A DNA stretch of 64,000 bases from positions 62,001 to 126,000 of the forward strand of contig CAWKND010000010.1 in the NCBI GenBank assembly GCA_963850915.1. Reading direction: 5' to 3'. Below the pieces are notes generated by a model. The model searched no databases. It saw only the letters and a program-made list of their open reading frames with translations, and had not been told where the DNA came from. The translations under genes and the position numbers were made by a program. This stretch comes from CAVTWH01 sp963850915 (GTDB lineage: Bacteria; Actinomycetota; Actinomycetes; Mycobacteriales; Micromonosporaceae). Below, one piece after another: positions 1-8,091 of the stretch (its first letter is position 1; the number at the start of each line of letters is the position of its first letter).

Positions 1-637
1 CGCGCGCGGCGAACCGGTACCGGGCGGCCAGCTCCCGTGCCGTCGGGTCGGCGAGTACCGTCTCCGCCTGCCCGGGCAGCGCCCGCAGCTGTACCAGCTC
101 CTCCTCGGGTACCGCCCCGCCACCGCGTACCGCCTCCACGAGCAGCAGCAGCGCCAGCAGCTCGGCCGTGTACGTCTTGGTGGCGGCCACCGCGCGCTCG
201 TGCCCCGCGGCCACGTCGATGTGCAGTTCGGCCGCGCTGGCGAGAGGCGAGTCGGGGTTGTTGGTCACCGCGAGAGTGTGCGCACCCGACTCGCGGGCCC
301 GCTTCACCACCTCGACCAGGTCCTCCGAGCCGCCGCTCTGGCTGACCCCGATGACCAGCGCGCCGGACAGGTCGGGCCGGGCGCCGTAGACGGTGGTGGC
401 ACTCGGGCTGGCCAGCCCGGCCGGCAGCCCGAGCCGGATCTCGGTGAGGTACGCGGCGTAGAGCGCTGCGTGGTCGGAGGTACCCCGGGCGGTGAACACC
501 ACGTGCTTGGGCTGCCACGCGACGATCTGCCGGGCGACGGCCGCGATGCCGTCCAGCTGGGCCGGGTCCAGCAGCCGGGCGTACCCGGCCGGCTGCTCGG
601 CGATGTCGGCTGCCATTCCGGTACCACGCTCAGTCAT
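1..637 (-). CDS. SIS-domain sugar-phosphate isomerase / GlmS-like isomerase (partial, runs off left edge)
   Basis: This reads leftward from ATG at 637 and is cut by the window edge after about 212 codons. The protein is a SIS (sugar isomerase) domain like the isomerase half of glucosamine-6-phosphate synthase, without the glutaminase domain. Visible motifs are TARGTSDHAALYA, the sugar-phosphate loop GVSQSGGSEDL and ATKTYTA. Stand-alone proteins of this type occur in Streptomyces and are linked to aminosugar (GlcNAc) metabolism. The family is clear; the exact substrate (aminosugar phosphate isomerisation or deamination) is inferred. A perfect 13-bp inverted repeat lies about 130 bp upstream of the start and may be its operator. 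Confidence 0.85.
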   Translation of the reverse strand, partial: MTERGTGMAADIAEQPAGYARLLDPAQLDGIAAVARQIVAWQPKHVVFTARGTSDHAALYAAYLTEIRLGLPAGLASPSATTVYGARPDLSGALVIGVSQSGGSEDLVEVVKRARESGAHTLAVTNNPDSPLASAAELHIDVAAGHERAVAATKTYTAELLALLLLVEAVRGGGAVPEEELVQLRALPGQAETVLADPTARELAARYRFAAR

Positions 638-765
638 GCCCGCTCCTCCGCTACCGCGCACCACACGCGCGTTCCGTGCGCAGTCTTGCACACAGCACCG
701 GCAACTGAACACTTTCGCGCAGCCGGTGTGACAGAGACGGGGCGCTCCGCGCAGTGATCGCGATC

Positions 766-806
766 AGATCGGCAAAAGCGCAGTCTGACTACACTTTTGC
801 CGATCT
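766..806. promoter_or_regulatory. 13-bp perfect inverted repeat, candidate operator or hairpin
   Basis: AGATCGGCAAAAG (766-778) and CTTTTGCCGATCT (794-806) are exact reverse complements separated by 15 bases. The repeat lies upstream of the SIS gene (start 637) and beyond the terminator of the MFS gene. No T-tract follows on either strand, which favours a regulator-binding site over a terminator. The cognate protein is unknown. Confidence 0.55.
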
Positions 807-830
807 AGCCGCGATCTCCGCCGGACACGC

Positions 831-866
831 CTCGGGCGCCCAGCCGACTGTGGCTGGGCGCCCGAG
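831..866 (-). terminator. Hairpin terminator of the MFS gene
   Basis: A perfect 15-bp stem (831-845 with 852-866) with a 6-base loop lies 13 bases beyond the MFS stop codon. There is no T-run, as is common for actinomycete terminators. Confidence 0.75.
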
Positions 867-878
867 GTAGGTAGAGCG

Positions 879-2549
879 TTACGCGTTCGCGCGTACCCCG
901 TCGTCCAGGGCTTCGGAGCCCTCGGCGTCGACGCCGAGCAGCGCCGCCTCCGCCTCGACCTCCTGGGCCGCGACCTGCTCGCCGGCGGGCTGGGCCGGCG
1001 CGTCGGTCGGCAGCGAGCCGCGCAGCGCGACCTGCTTGATGAAGAAGGCCATGATCGGCACGAGTACCGCCACGAAGACCGCCCAGAAGAAGACGCTCCC
1101 GGTGGCCGTGGCGATGCCGTGCAGCAGCGCGTTGCGGACGTTCTCCGGCAGTAGCTTCAGCTGGCTCTGGGTGAGCCCGGCGGCACCGCCACCACTGGTC
1201 AGCTTGTCGGCGGCGCCCGGACCCAGGCTCTTGCCGATGTCGCTCTTCAGGCCGTGGTTGAAGATCGCGCCGAACAGCGAGATACCGAACGAGCCGCCGA
1301 TCGAGCGGAAGAAGGTGGCGGCCGAGCTGGCCACCCCGAGGTCCTTCTGGGAGACGCTGTTCTGCGAGATCAGCATGGTGGTCTGCATCAGGAAGCCCAT
1401 GCCGGAACCGAGCACGACCATCATCAGCGAGACGGTCAGCTTGGTGGTACTCACCGTCACGGTGGAGAGCAGGCCCAGCGCGACCGTCATGATCACGCCA
1501 CCGATGAACGGGTACCACTTGTAGTGCCCGGTCTTGGTGATGGCCTGGCCGACGACCAGCGACACGACCAGCATGCCGCCCATCATCGGCAGCAGCAGCA
1601 GGCCGGAGTTGGTGGCCGAGGCGCCCTGTACGACCTGCTGGAACAGCGGCAGGAAGTTGATCGCGCCGAACATCGCGAAGCCGAGCAGGAAGCCGACCGC
1701 CGCGCTGAGCGTGAAGTTGCGGTTCTTGAACAGGCCGATCGACAGGATCGGTTCGGGTGCGGAGCGCTCCACGAAGCCGAAGGTGACCAGCGTGATCACC
1801 GCGAGGGCGGCCAGGCCGATGATCTGCACCGAGCCCCAGGCGTACTCGTTGCCACCCCAGGTGGTGATCAGTACCAGGCTGGTGATGCCGACGGCGAGCA
1901 GGCCGGCGCCGGTCCAGTCGATCCGGTGCTCGGTACGGTGCTTGGGCAGGTGCAGCTGGGTGACAATGAGGAACAGCGCGACCACGCCCAGCGGCAGGTT
2001 GATGTAGAAAGCCCAGCGCCAGCTCAGGTTGTCGGTGATGAAGCCACCGGCGAGCGGGCCGCCGATCATCGCGGCGGCCATCGCGGCGGCCATGAAGCCC
2101 TGGTACCGGCCGCGCTCGCGCGGGGGTACCAGATCGCCGATGATCGCCATCGCGCCGACCAGCAGACCACCGGCGCCCAGGCCCTGGATGGCCCGGAAGG
2201 CGATGAGCTCGGTCATCCCGTTGCCGGTACCGCCGAGCATCGACGAGCCGGCCATGCCGGAGAGCGCGGAGCCGATCAGGAAGACCACGATCGAGGTGAT
2301 GAAGACGTTCTTCCGGCCGTACAGGTCACCGATCTTGCCCCACAGCGGCGTGGAGACGGTGGTACCCAGGACGTACGCGGTGACGACCCAGGACAGGTGC
2401 TCCAGGCCGTGCAGTTCGCCGACGATGCGGGGCATCGCGGTACTGACGATCATGTTGTCGAGCATTGCCAGCAGGATCGCGAGGAGCAGGCCCGGTAGGA
2501 CCACCATCACCTCGCGTCGCCGTGCTGGTACGGCTTCCGTTACTGCCAC
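879..2549 (-). CDS. DHA2-family (14-TM) MFS multidrug exporter
   Basis: This 556-aa protein is an EmrB/QacA-type drug:H+ antiporter of the DHA2 subfamily, located in the cytoplasmic membrane. It carries the DHA2 signature LDNMIVSTAMP (about residues 30-40) in TM1, MFS motif A GKIGDLYGRK (71-80) between TM2 and TM3, and about 14 hydrophobic segments, with a charged C-terminal tail. It is divergent from a TetR regulator whose N-terminus starts 117 bases away. That arrangement is classic for a drug pump controlled by its own TetR repressor. The substrate cannot be read from sequence. Confidence 0.93.
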   Translation of the reverse strand: MAVTEAVPARRREVMVVLPGLLLAILLAMLDNMIVSTAMPRIVGELHGLEHLSWVVTAYVLGTTVSTPLWGKIGDLYGRKNVFITSIVVFLIGSALSGMAGSSMLGGTGNGMTELIAFRAIQGLGAGGLLVGAMAIIGDLVPPRERGRYQGFMAAAMAAAMIGGPLAGGFITDNLSWRWAFYINLPLGVVALFLIVTQLHLPKHRTEHRIDWTGAGLLAVGITSLVLITTWGGNEYAWGSVQIIGLAALAVITLVTFGFVERSAPEPILSIGLFKNRNFTLSAAVGFLLGFAMFGAINFLPLFQQVVQGASATNSGLLLLPMMGGMLVVSLVVGQAITKTGHYKWYPFIGGVIMTVALGLLSTVTVSTTKLTVSLMMVVLGSGMGFLMQTTMLISQNSVSQKDLGVASSAATFFRSIGGSFGISLFGAIFNHGLKSDIGKSLGPGAADKLTSGGGAAGLTQSQLKLLPENVRNALLHGIATATGSVFFWAVFVAVLVPIMAFFIKQVALRGSLPTDAPAQPAGEQVAAQEVEAEAALLGVDAEGSEALDDGVRANA

Positions 2550-2597
2550 GGGTACGCTCCCCCTCGTTCACCACTTACCAGCCGCCCGGCTAGCAAA

Positions 2598-2628
2598 CTT
2601 ACTAGTCGTACGGTAAGCTACTTACTAG
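2598..2628. promoter_or_regulatory. Candidate TetR operator between MFS pump and tetR
   Basis: The octamer CTTACTAG occurs twice in direct orientation (2598-2605 and 2621-2628), and GTAAG (2613-2617) forms an inverted pair with the first CTTAC. This sits in the short AT-richer divergent region, as expected for the site bound by the neighbouring TetR protein. Confidence 0.5.
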
Positions 2629-2666
2629 CCGGCCGTCAAGTTAATTTCGTCTCAGCGAGGTACTCC

Positions 2667-3239
2667 GTGAGAGAACAGAGCGACACGCGTCAACGGATTC
2701 AGGAGATCGCCCTGGATCTGTTCACCGATCACGGATACGAGGCCACCTCACTGCGGGAGATCGCCGAGCGGTTGGGCGTCACCAAGGCCGCGCTGTACTA
2801 CCACTTCAAGACCAAGGAAGACATCGTCGCGAGCCTCATGGAGGACCGCGTCCACGCCATGGAGGAGCTGCTGGCCTGGGGCCGTGGCCTGCCGCCCGGC
2901 CCCGAGTCGCGGGAGGCGATCGTCCGTCGGTACGCCGCCGAGATGGACGCCATGAACCACCACAAGGTGATGCGGTTCATGGAGCGCAACCAGACGGCGC
3001 TGCGCGATCACCCGAAGAGCGAGCACGCCCGCGACCTGATCCTCGGCATCATCGAGCTGATCACCCCGGCGGGCGCCGACCTGACCACCCGGGTACGCCA
3101 CGCGATGGGCATGTTCGCACTGCACGCGACCTGGTTCCTGGTACCCGACTCGGATGTGACCGACGAACAGCGGCGGGCCGCGGCGCTGGCAGTGGCACTG
3201 GAGCTGACCACCGAGCCGGCCGGTACCGCCGCGCACTAA
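2667..3239 (+). CDS. TetR/AcrR family transcriptional regulator
   Basis: This 190-aa regulator starts at GTG 2667. The N-terminal helix-turn-helix is clear (LREIAERLGVTKAALYYHF, about residues 27-45). The remainder is an all-helical ligand-binding domain ending in an alanine-rich helix. It probably represses the divergent DHA2 exporter and itself through the repeat-containing intergenic region, with de-repression by a pump substrate (inference from arrangement). Its stop codon overlaps the convergent GNAT gene. Confidence 0.92.
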   Translation: MREQSDTRQRIQEIALDLFTDHGYEATSLREIAERLGVTKAALYYHFKTKEDIVASLMEDRVHAMEELLAWGRGLPPGPESREAIVRRYAAEMDAMNHHKVMRFMERNQTALRDHPKSEHARDLILGIIELITPAGADLTTRVRHAMGMFALHATWFLVPDSDVTDEQRRAAALAVALELTTEPAGTAAH

Positions 3240-3751
3240 TGGTCGGCGGCGACCGGCAGGTCCAGGCGTAGCGCGAGCAGCAGCACTCCCTCTACCGGCG
3301 ACCAGTCCCTGTCGGGGGTACGCCGGAAGTCCAGCCGGGCGTAGAGCCGCTGGGCATGGTGCGAGAAGTCGCGCACCGAGATCACCACAGCACTGCAGCC
3401 GTCGGCCTGGGCACGCTCGACACAGGCCCGGGCCAGCGCCTCGCCGACGCCCCGCCGCTGTGCGTGAGGGGCGACCGCGAGCATCCGGAACTCCGCCTCG
3501 CCGGCACTCGCCAGCCCGGCGTACCGGCTGCCGGACAGGACGTAGGTGACCGCGCCCAGTACTCCACCCGATTCGGAATCAACTGCGCACAGTACGAGGC
3601 TTTCGGCGGCTCGGGTGGCCACGTCGGCCAGCGTGTCCGCGTAGCTCTCGCCCGCTTCGAGCTGCCCGTCCGCCCGGAAGGCGTCGACCGACAGCGCACC
3701 GATGGCCGGATAGTCCGCCGGCAGCGCCGTCCGGACCAGGACTTCGCCCAT
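3236..3751 (-). CDS. GNAT family N-acetyltransferase
   Basis: This 171-aa protein has the Gcn5-related acetyltransferase fold. Acetyl-CoA motif A reads MLAVAPHAQRRGVGEALA (about residues 90-107), followed by VISVRDFSHHAQRLYARLDF, typical of the C-terminal half. The acceptor substrate is unknown. It is convergent with the TetR gene, the two stop codons overlapping, and is followed on the same strand by the biotinyl carrier gene 24 bases beyond the window-proximal start of this gene. Confidence 0.88.
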   Translation of the reverse strand: MGEVLVRTALPADYPAIGALSVDAFRADGQLEAGESYADTLADVATRAAESLVLCAVDSESGGVLGAVTYVLSGSRYAGLASAGEAEFRMLAVAPHAQRRGVGEALARACVERAQADGCSAVVISVRDFSHHAQRLYARLDFRRTPDRDWSPVEGVLLLALRLDLPVAADH

Positions 3752-3774
3752 AGCCGGGGGACCTGACGCGCTAT

Positions 3775-3990
3775 CTACTCGACGACCGCGATCAGGTCGC
3801 CTTCCTGTACCACGTCGCCCTCGTTCACGGCGATCTGCGCGACCACACCGTCGGACTCGACGACCACCGGGATCTCCATCTTCATGGACTCCAAGATGAC
3901 CAGGGTGTCACCCTCGGACACCTCGTCCCCGGCGGCGGCGACCACCTTCCAGACGTTCGCCACCATCTCGGCACGGATCTCCTCGGCCAT
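3775..3990 (-). CDS. Stand-alone biotin/lipoyl attachment protein (TB7.3-like)
   Basis: This is a 71-residue single biotinyl/lipoyl domain with the biotinylation motif ESMKMEIP (acceptor Lys37) and the hammerhead pattern of paired Gly turns (GDEVSEGD, GDVVQEGD). Length and sequence match M. tuberculosis Rv3221c (TB7.3), which also lies next to the sigH/rshA locus, so this is the positional ortholog. Such proteins are biotinylated and are presumed to serve an acyl-CoA carboxylase or act as free carriers; the partner enzyme is not in the window. Confidence 0.93.
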   Translation of the reverse strand: MAEEIRAEMVANVWKVVAAAGDEVSEGDTLVILESMKMEIPVVVESDGVVAQIAVNEGDVVQEGDLIAVVE

Positions 3991-4121
3991 GTGACGACCC
4001 CTCCCGTCGCGACCGCGCCGCGCGCGGTATGTGACCCGACAGCGGTATCAAACCACGGATCACCGGCCGGTACCCCACCGGCGGTCGCAACCGCGCGGAC
4101 GGGGTACCCGGCCGGTTGCCG

Positions 4122-4493
4122 CTAGCGGGCCCAGGGCGGCTCGATGACCTGCCCGTTCAGCGTGGCCAGTACGCCGGCCGAGGAGCAGACCAGCAGTACG
4201 GCCGGCTCGGTACCGTCGTTGCCGACGCTCACCACCTCACCCGGCTGTACCGCCAGCGCGTCCCCGGGCGACAGCCGCAGCGCCTGGCCGTCCACCGTCA
4301 ACAGGGCCTGGCCGGACTCCACGAAGAACAGCTCCTCGCGGTCGAGCGTGTGCTCGTTTCCGGCATACCCGGGGGCCACCGTCGACTGCCACATCGCGAG
4401 TTCGGTACTGCCCCGGCTGGGTACCGCCAGCGGGCGGGCGACCAGCCCCGGCGTCTCGATGACCCGGGACTGCGTACCCCACATGACCGGCAC
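4122..4493 (-). CDS. Cupin-domain protein
   Basis: This is a 123-aa single-domain cupin. The conserved beta-barrel motifs are present (HTLDREELFFVESG and LRLSPGDALAVQPGE), but the second metal histidine is not obvious. Divergent from a MarR regulator, with a near-perfect palindrome between them, it is likely the regulated target. Small cupins can be isomerases, dioxygenases or sensors; no specific reaction can be assigned. Confidence 0.8.
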   Translation of the reverse strand: MPVMWGTQSRVIETPGLVARPLAVPSRGSTELAMWQSTVAPGYAGNEHTLDREELFFVESGQALLTVDGQALRLSPGDALAVQPGEVVSVGNDGTEPAVLLVCSSAGVLATLNGQVIEPPWAR

Positions 4494-4505
4494 AGCTCCA
4501 CCTCC

Positions 4506-4553
4506 AACTAGTCAAGTAGCTTGTCTAGTTACAAGGTAAAGCAGCTTGACTAG
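4506..4553. promoter_or_regulatory. MarR-type operator between cupin and marR genes
   Basis: AACTAGTCAAG (4506-4516) and CTTGTCTAGTT (4520-4530) form an inverted repeat with a single mismatch and a 3-base spacer. A further half-site CTTGACTAG lies at 4545-4553, just before the marR start. Two tandem sites fit autoregulation plus control of the divergent cupin gene. Confidence 0.65.
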
Positions 4554-4563
4554 AATTGGCAAG

Positions 4564-5046
4564 ATGACCGCCGGCGACATCACCGCAGACTCCGAGCCGA
4601 CCCCTGGTGACCTGGGCATCCTGCTCGCCATGGCGTTCCGGGCGATGACCGACTCGGTACACGCCGGGCTGGCCGAGCAGGGGCATCCGCAGCTGCGCCC
4701 GGCACACGGCTTCACCTTCCAGTACCTGGCCAGCCGGGGCGGGGCGACCGCGGTGGAGTTGGCTGCCCACCTGGGCATCACCAAGCAGGCCGGGGTACAG
4801 CTCGCCGAGGAGCTGGAGCGGCTGGGGTACCTGCGCCGCGACCCGCACCCGTACGACCGGCGGGCCCGGGTACTCACGCTGACCGAGCAGGGCTGGGCGA
4901 GCATCCGCGCCGCCGGAGTGCTGTGGCAGCGGGCGGAGCGGCACTGGGCCGGGCTGATCGGTCGCGGCCGCTTCGACCAGCTGCGCGCGGATCTCCACGC
5001 GTACGTGGAGGATGCCGGGCCGGTACCCCTCAAGCCGGTCTGGTGA
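4564..5046 (+). CDS. MarR-family transcriptional regulator
   Basis: The ATG at 4564 is taken as the start (160 aa). An in-frame TTG at 4546 lies inside the operator and is unlikely. The winged-helix domain shows ATAVELAAHLGITKQAGVQLAEELERLGYLRR followed by the wing DPYDRRARVLTLTEQG in broken form (HPYDRRARVLTLTEQG), typical of MarR dimers. It should repress itself and the divergent cupin gene. The ligand is unknown. Confidence 0.88.
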   Translation: MTAGDITADSEPTPGDLGILLAMAFRAMTDSVHAGLAEQGHPQLRPAHGFTFQYLASRGGATAVELAAHLGITKQAGVQLAEELERLGYLRRDPHPYDRRARVLTLTEQGWASIRAAGVLWQRAERHWAGLIGRGRFDQLRADLHAYVEDAGPVPLKPVW

Positions 5047-5090
5047 CGCCCCACCCGGACCGGCCCGCGACGCTCGCTAGAATCGGCGCC

Positions 5091-5165
5091 ATGGCAAAGA
5101 AGTCGCGTAAGAAGAAGGCCCGTAAGAAGAGCGCTGCCAACCACGGCAAGCGCCCCAACTCCTGA
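5091..5165 (+). CDS. 50S ribosomal protein bL37 (24 aa)
   Basis: This very small ORF has ATG at 5091. The product is a highly basic 24-mer beginning MAKKSRKKKARKK and ending ANHGKRPNS. This closely matches mycobacterial bL37, the small large-subunit protein found in actinobacterial ribosomes (KANHGKRPN is its hallmark). It sits between the marR and rsrA genes. A strong hairpin terminator follows about 100 bases downstream. Confidence 0.85.
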   Translation: MAKKSRKKKARKKSAANHGKRPNS

Positions 5166-5267
5166 GCAGCGCCGGCGAGCCGATCGCCGGCCCGCCCAGC
5201 CAAGCTCCAGACCGCAGCACAGCTCCAGACCGCGGCGCAGCCCTCAACCGCAGCGCCGCATACGCGT

Positions 5268-5302
5268 AGCGCCCGCGCCGACCAGAGGTCCGCGCGGGCG
5301 CT
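5268..5302 (+). terminator. Hairpin terminator between bL37 and rsrA
   Basis: An 11-bp perfect stem AGCGCCCGCGC (5268-5278) pairs with GCGCGGGCGCT (5292-5302), followed by TTCGTGTG. It can serve the plus-strand bL37 transcript and, as a hairpin, the convergent sigR-rsrA operon. Confidence 0.7.
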
Positions 5303-5338
5303 TTCGTGTGTCTGACTTGCGGGTATCTGAAGCGTGGG

Positions 5339-5617
5339 CTACTCGGCCAGCAGCTCGTGTGACTCGGCGTCGATTACCAACTCGGAGAGCTTGGCGCGCA
5401 GCCGGTCACGCAGCGCCGACGGCGCCTTCTCAGCGCCGCAGCAGCGCGCGACGAGCTGCTTGACCTCCTGCTCGATACCGAACTCGCGCAGGCACGGCGA
5501 GCACTCGTCGAGGTGTACCCGGATGGTGTCCCGGCGCGCCTCGGAGCACTCCAGGTCGAGGTAGAGATACACCTCGGTGAGTACCTCCCGGCACCCCTGC
5601 TTCATCTCGTCGCTCAT
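5339..5617 (-). CDS. rsrA: Zinc-binding anti-sigma factor RsrA/RshA
   Basis: This 92-aa protein is of the ZAS (zinc anti-sigma) family. The motif H35-x3-C39-x2-C42 (HLDECSPC) plus upstream C9 matches the redox-sensing ligands of Streptomyces RsrA (C11, H37, C41, C44). Under reducing conditions it binds and inhibits SigR; disulfide stress releases zinc and the sigma factor. Its start overlaps the sigR stop by 4 bases (ATGA), so the pair is translationally coupled. Confidence 0.95.
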   Translation of the reverse strand: MSDEMKQGCREVLTEVYLYLDLECSEARRDTIRVHLDECSPCLREFGIEQEVKQLVARCCGAEKAPSALRDRLRAKLSELVIDAESHELLAE

Positions 5618-6549
5618 GCCGACTCCCCCAGCGTCTCGGGAAGCAGCGTTTCGGGGCGCTCGCCGTCGGCGCGTTCGGTACCGCGCGCGAAGCCGCGCCC
5701 GACCGCGTAGTCCTCCAGCAGCGCCCGCAGGTTGCGCCGGCCACGGTGCAGCCGGGACATCACGGTACCGATGGGGGTACCCATGATGTCGGCGATCTCC
5801 TTGTAGGAGAAGCCCTCCACGTCGGCCAGGTAGACGGCGAGCCGGAAGTCCTCGGGCAGCGCCTGCAGCGCCTCCTTGACGTCCGAGTCGGGCAGCTTGT
5901 CCAGCGCTTCGGTCTCCGCCGAGCGCAGGCCCCGGGAGGTGTGCGACTCGGCAGACGCCAGCTGCCAGTCGGTGATCTCCTCGGTGGGCGCCTGGATGGG
6001 CTGCCGCTGCCGCTTGCGGTAGGAGTTGATGTAGGTGTTGGTGAGGATCCGGTAGAGCCAGGCCTTCAGGTTCGTACCCTGCTCGAACTGGTGGAACGCG
6101 GCGTACGCCTTGAGGAACGTCTCCTGGACGAGGTCCTCGGCGTCGGCCGGGTTACGGGTCATCCGCAGGGCAGCGGCGTAGAGCTGGTCGACGAAGGGCA
6201 TCGCGTCGCGCTCGAAGCGCCCGCGCTGCTCGTCCGCCCGATCCACCTGGGTCGGCGCTGATCGCACCATGTCCCCCGTCACCGTCGCCTTGACCGCCAA
6301 TCCGGTGCTCGTCTTCTCCCGGGTACGCGTGCGCACCCCCGCGCCCGCTCCGGTCCGGAGCCCGGTGACCGTGCCTGTCTTGGCACCGCCGTCCACCGCG
6401 TTCCGTCCCGCCGAGGATACGCCGGGCGCCTGGGCATTCCCGAGGGAGCCGGGAACCGGCAGCCCGCCCGCCGACCACTCGGGCGCGTGCAGCAGGGTAC
6501 GTACCCGCTGTGCCGTCGATCGCTGCGGCAACCGCATCTCGATACTCAC
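5614..6549 (-). CDS. sigR: ECF sigma factor SigR/SigH, thiol-oxidative stress, with N-terminal extension
   Basis: This is an ECF sigma factor: region 2 FVDQLYAAALRMTRNPADAE with the -10 recognition helix, and region 4 KEIADIMGTPIGTVMSRLH. From the first ATG (6549) it is 311 aa, with about 93 extra low-complexity residues. ATG 6270 would give 218 aa, the normal length of SigH/SigR. In S. coelicolor a long unstable isoform is made from the SigR-dependent promoter and a short one from the constitutive promoter; the same logic is plausible here because a consensus SigR promoter lies upstream of the long start. It is operonic with rsrA. Confidence 0.95.
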   Translation of the reverse strand: MSIEMRLPQRSTAQRVRTLLHAPEWSAGGLPVPGSLGNAQAPGVSSAGRNAVDGGAKTGTVTGLRTGAGAGVRTRTREKTSTGLAVKATVTGDMVRSAPTQVDRADEQRGRFERDAMPFVDQLYAAALRMTRNPADAEDLVQETFLKAYAAFHQFEQGTNLKAWLYRILTNTYINSYRKRQRQPIQAPTEEITDWQLASAESHTSRGLRSAETEALDKLPDSDVKEALQALPEDFRLAVYLADVEGFSYKEIADIMGTPIGTVMSRLHRGRRNLRALLEDYAVGRGFARGTERADGERPETLLPETLGESA

Positions 6550-6606
6550 GAAGATCCTTCCGGCCTACCAGGGCGCTGAATCGCCAGCTGTCGTCCGGGA
6601 TGTTGA

Positions 6607-6632
6607 AACGCCGCCACGGTGCCGGGCATTCC
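6607..6632 (-). promoter_or_regulatory. SigR-dependent autoregulatory promoter of sigR
   Basis: Read on the minus strand, GGAAT (6632-6628), 18 bases, then GTT (6609-6607). This is an exact match to the SigR/SigH consensus GGAAT-N18/19-GTT. Predicted initiation is near 6600, about 50 bases before the long-form ATG at 6549. Confidence 0.85.
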
Positions 6633-6789
6633 ACGGCACGGGGCAGACGCGCTCCCCGCTACCCGGTCCCGGTGCTCGCGCACTGGGACCGGGAAGGGCC
6701 TGGGAGGGTTGGGCCGGATCGCGGTCCGCCCGGTCTAACGACAAATCACCGCACAAGTCGTGGGCCCGGCGTACCTGCCCCGACTCCGC

Positions 6790-7434
6790 TTACCTCTTAA
6801 GTCGTGGCATAGTGGCCCAGCCGTGGCGTACCAGCCACTCGACCACCAGCTGACCGATCGCCGTCGGATCTTTCCGCAGGCTGTGATCCTCGCCCGGCCG
6901 GATCAGCACCTCGATCCCGGGCGCCGGCTCGGGTACCCCGAACGGGTCGCGGGAGCCGTTGACCACCAGCGCCGGCACCCCCGCCTCGTGCAGTTCGGCG
7001 ACCCGCGAGCGCTCCGGCTTCGCCGGCGGATGCAGCGGGAAGGCGAGCGCGACGACTCCCACGGCACCGCAGCGCAGGGCCGTACGGCAGGCGACCCGGG
7101 CGCCACTGGAGCGGCCGCCGACGATCAGCGGCCAGTTCTCGGGCATGGTGGCGGCGACCGCGAGCCAGGCCGCGTCCAGCTTCGGTGCCGGGCCGGGCGC
7201 GCGCTTGCCGGCCACCCGGTACGGCTGGGTGACCCTGGCCACGGCGACTCCCGCGGGCAGCACCGCGTCGCGTACGCCCAGCAGGTCCGGGGCATCGACG
7301 CCACCACCGGCACCGTGCCCGAGCATCAACAGCGCGAGTACCGGCCCAGCCGGCCGCTCCAGCTCCACCCGGGCGGTACCCGCCGGGGTCTCGACGTCGG
7401 TCACCCCTCCATCATGGGGCTCCCGGCTCAGCAC
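6790..7434 (-). CDS. Alpha/beta hydrolase (KANL3/Tex30-like, dienelactone-hydrolase fold)
   Basis: This 214-aa cytosolic alpha/beta hydrolase has an N-terminal oxyanion segment LMLGHGAGGG, nucleophile elbow GGRSSGA (Ser), acid NGSRDPFG and His in GEDHSLRK. This pattern is typical of the small actinobacterial Tex30/KANL3-like family. The substrate is unknown. An alternative GTG start (7404, VTDVETPAG) has a GGAGGG sequence almost abutting it, so the ATG at 7434 is kept. It lies between sigR and whiB on the same strand, with a separate promoter likely. Confidence 0.82.
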   Translation of the reverse strand: MLSREPHDGGVTDVETPAGTARVELERPAGPVLALLMLGHGAGGGVDAPDLLGVRDAVLPAGVAVARVTQPYRVAGKRAPGPAPKLDAAWLAVAATMPENWPLIVGGRSSGARVACRTALRCGAVGVVALAFPLHPPAKPERSRVAELHEAGVPALVVNGSRDPFGVPEPAPGIEVLIRPGEDHSLRKDPTAIGQLVVEWLVRHGWATMPRLKR

Positions 7435-7710
7435 CGGGCGACACTCAGCGCCGGCCGCAGCGACCGGCCGCAGTCAGCACCGGGCTGACCGCATGGACCC
7501 AGGCCCGGCGTCCGAGCGGTGGACGACCGGGCCGGGGCGCACATGATCGACTGATCGACGGACGGCAACGGATTCCGTCGCGTACCGCCGGATCAGTGGT
7601 TGGGATCACCCGCTGTCGCCGCCCGAACACAGCTAAACCGGGTACGGGCGGCGACCAGCGGGTGACCATTCAACGGATTCCACGGCGACGGGCCCCACCC
7701 CGCCGGCCGG

Positions 7711-8091
7711 TCAGCCCGCCGCTGCCACCAACGGATCACGGGACAGCGGAGTGAGCGGTAAGAGGCCACCGCGGGACGCACCAGTGCGCCACGCGATGAG
7801 CATTGCCCGGCGCTCGCGGGGCGTCGTTGCCCCCCAGACACCGTGACAATCGCCGACCTCCAGCGCCCACGCCAGACAGGCGCCCTGCACGTCACAGCTG
7901 CGGCACAGGGCCACCGCCGGATCGACAGGTTCGCTGGCGGCTGGAAAGAACGTCTCCGGGTCGACCGACTGGCAGAGCCCCCTGGCCCGCCACGAAACGT
8001 CGTCCTGTCGTTCATTGAGTGCCCGGAGCAATCGCGGGTCGCGCCGTGCTGCCGCGACCTCATGCGGGCGTGGCATCCTCGCCCGAGTCAT
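7711..8091 (-). CDS. WhiB-family [4Fe-4S] transcriptional regulator
   Basis: This 126-aa protein has the four cluster cysteines C40, C63, C66 and C72 (C-x22-C-x2-C-x5-C), the CQSVDPETFFP entry motif and the GVWGATTPRER turn that contacts sigma factor. The third glycine of the usual GVWGG is Ala, and there is no AT-hook, so it is not WhiB7. The C-terminal tail after residue 100 is short and not basic. M. tuberculosis whiB1 lies near sigH too, but I do not assign orthology. The 276-bp gap downstream (7435-7710) shows no further gene. Confidence 0.92.
   Translation of the reverse strand: MTRARMPRPHEVAAARRDPRLLRALNERQDDVSWRARGLCQSVDPETFFPAASEPVDPAVALCRSCDVQGACLAWALEVGDCHGVWGATTPRERRAMLIAWRTGASRGGLLPLTPLSRDPLVAAAG

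Noticed and set aside
1254..2498. Long open frame antisense to the MFS gene (414 codons)
   Set aside because: High G+C makes antisense frames open. The composition (Arg/Ala/Gly/Asp-rich), lack of ribosome site and perfect MFS homology on the other strand show it is a shadow.
5204..5234. Short direct repeat AGCTCCAGACCGC at 18-base spacing
   Set aside because: Only two copies in a short intergenic region next to a terminator; no sign of function.
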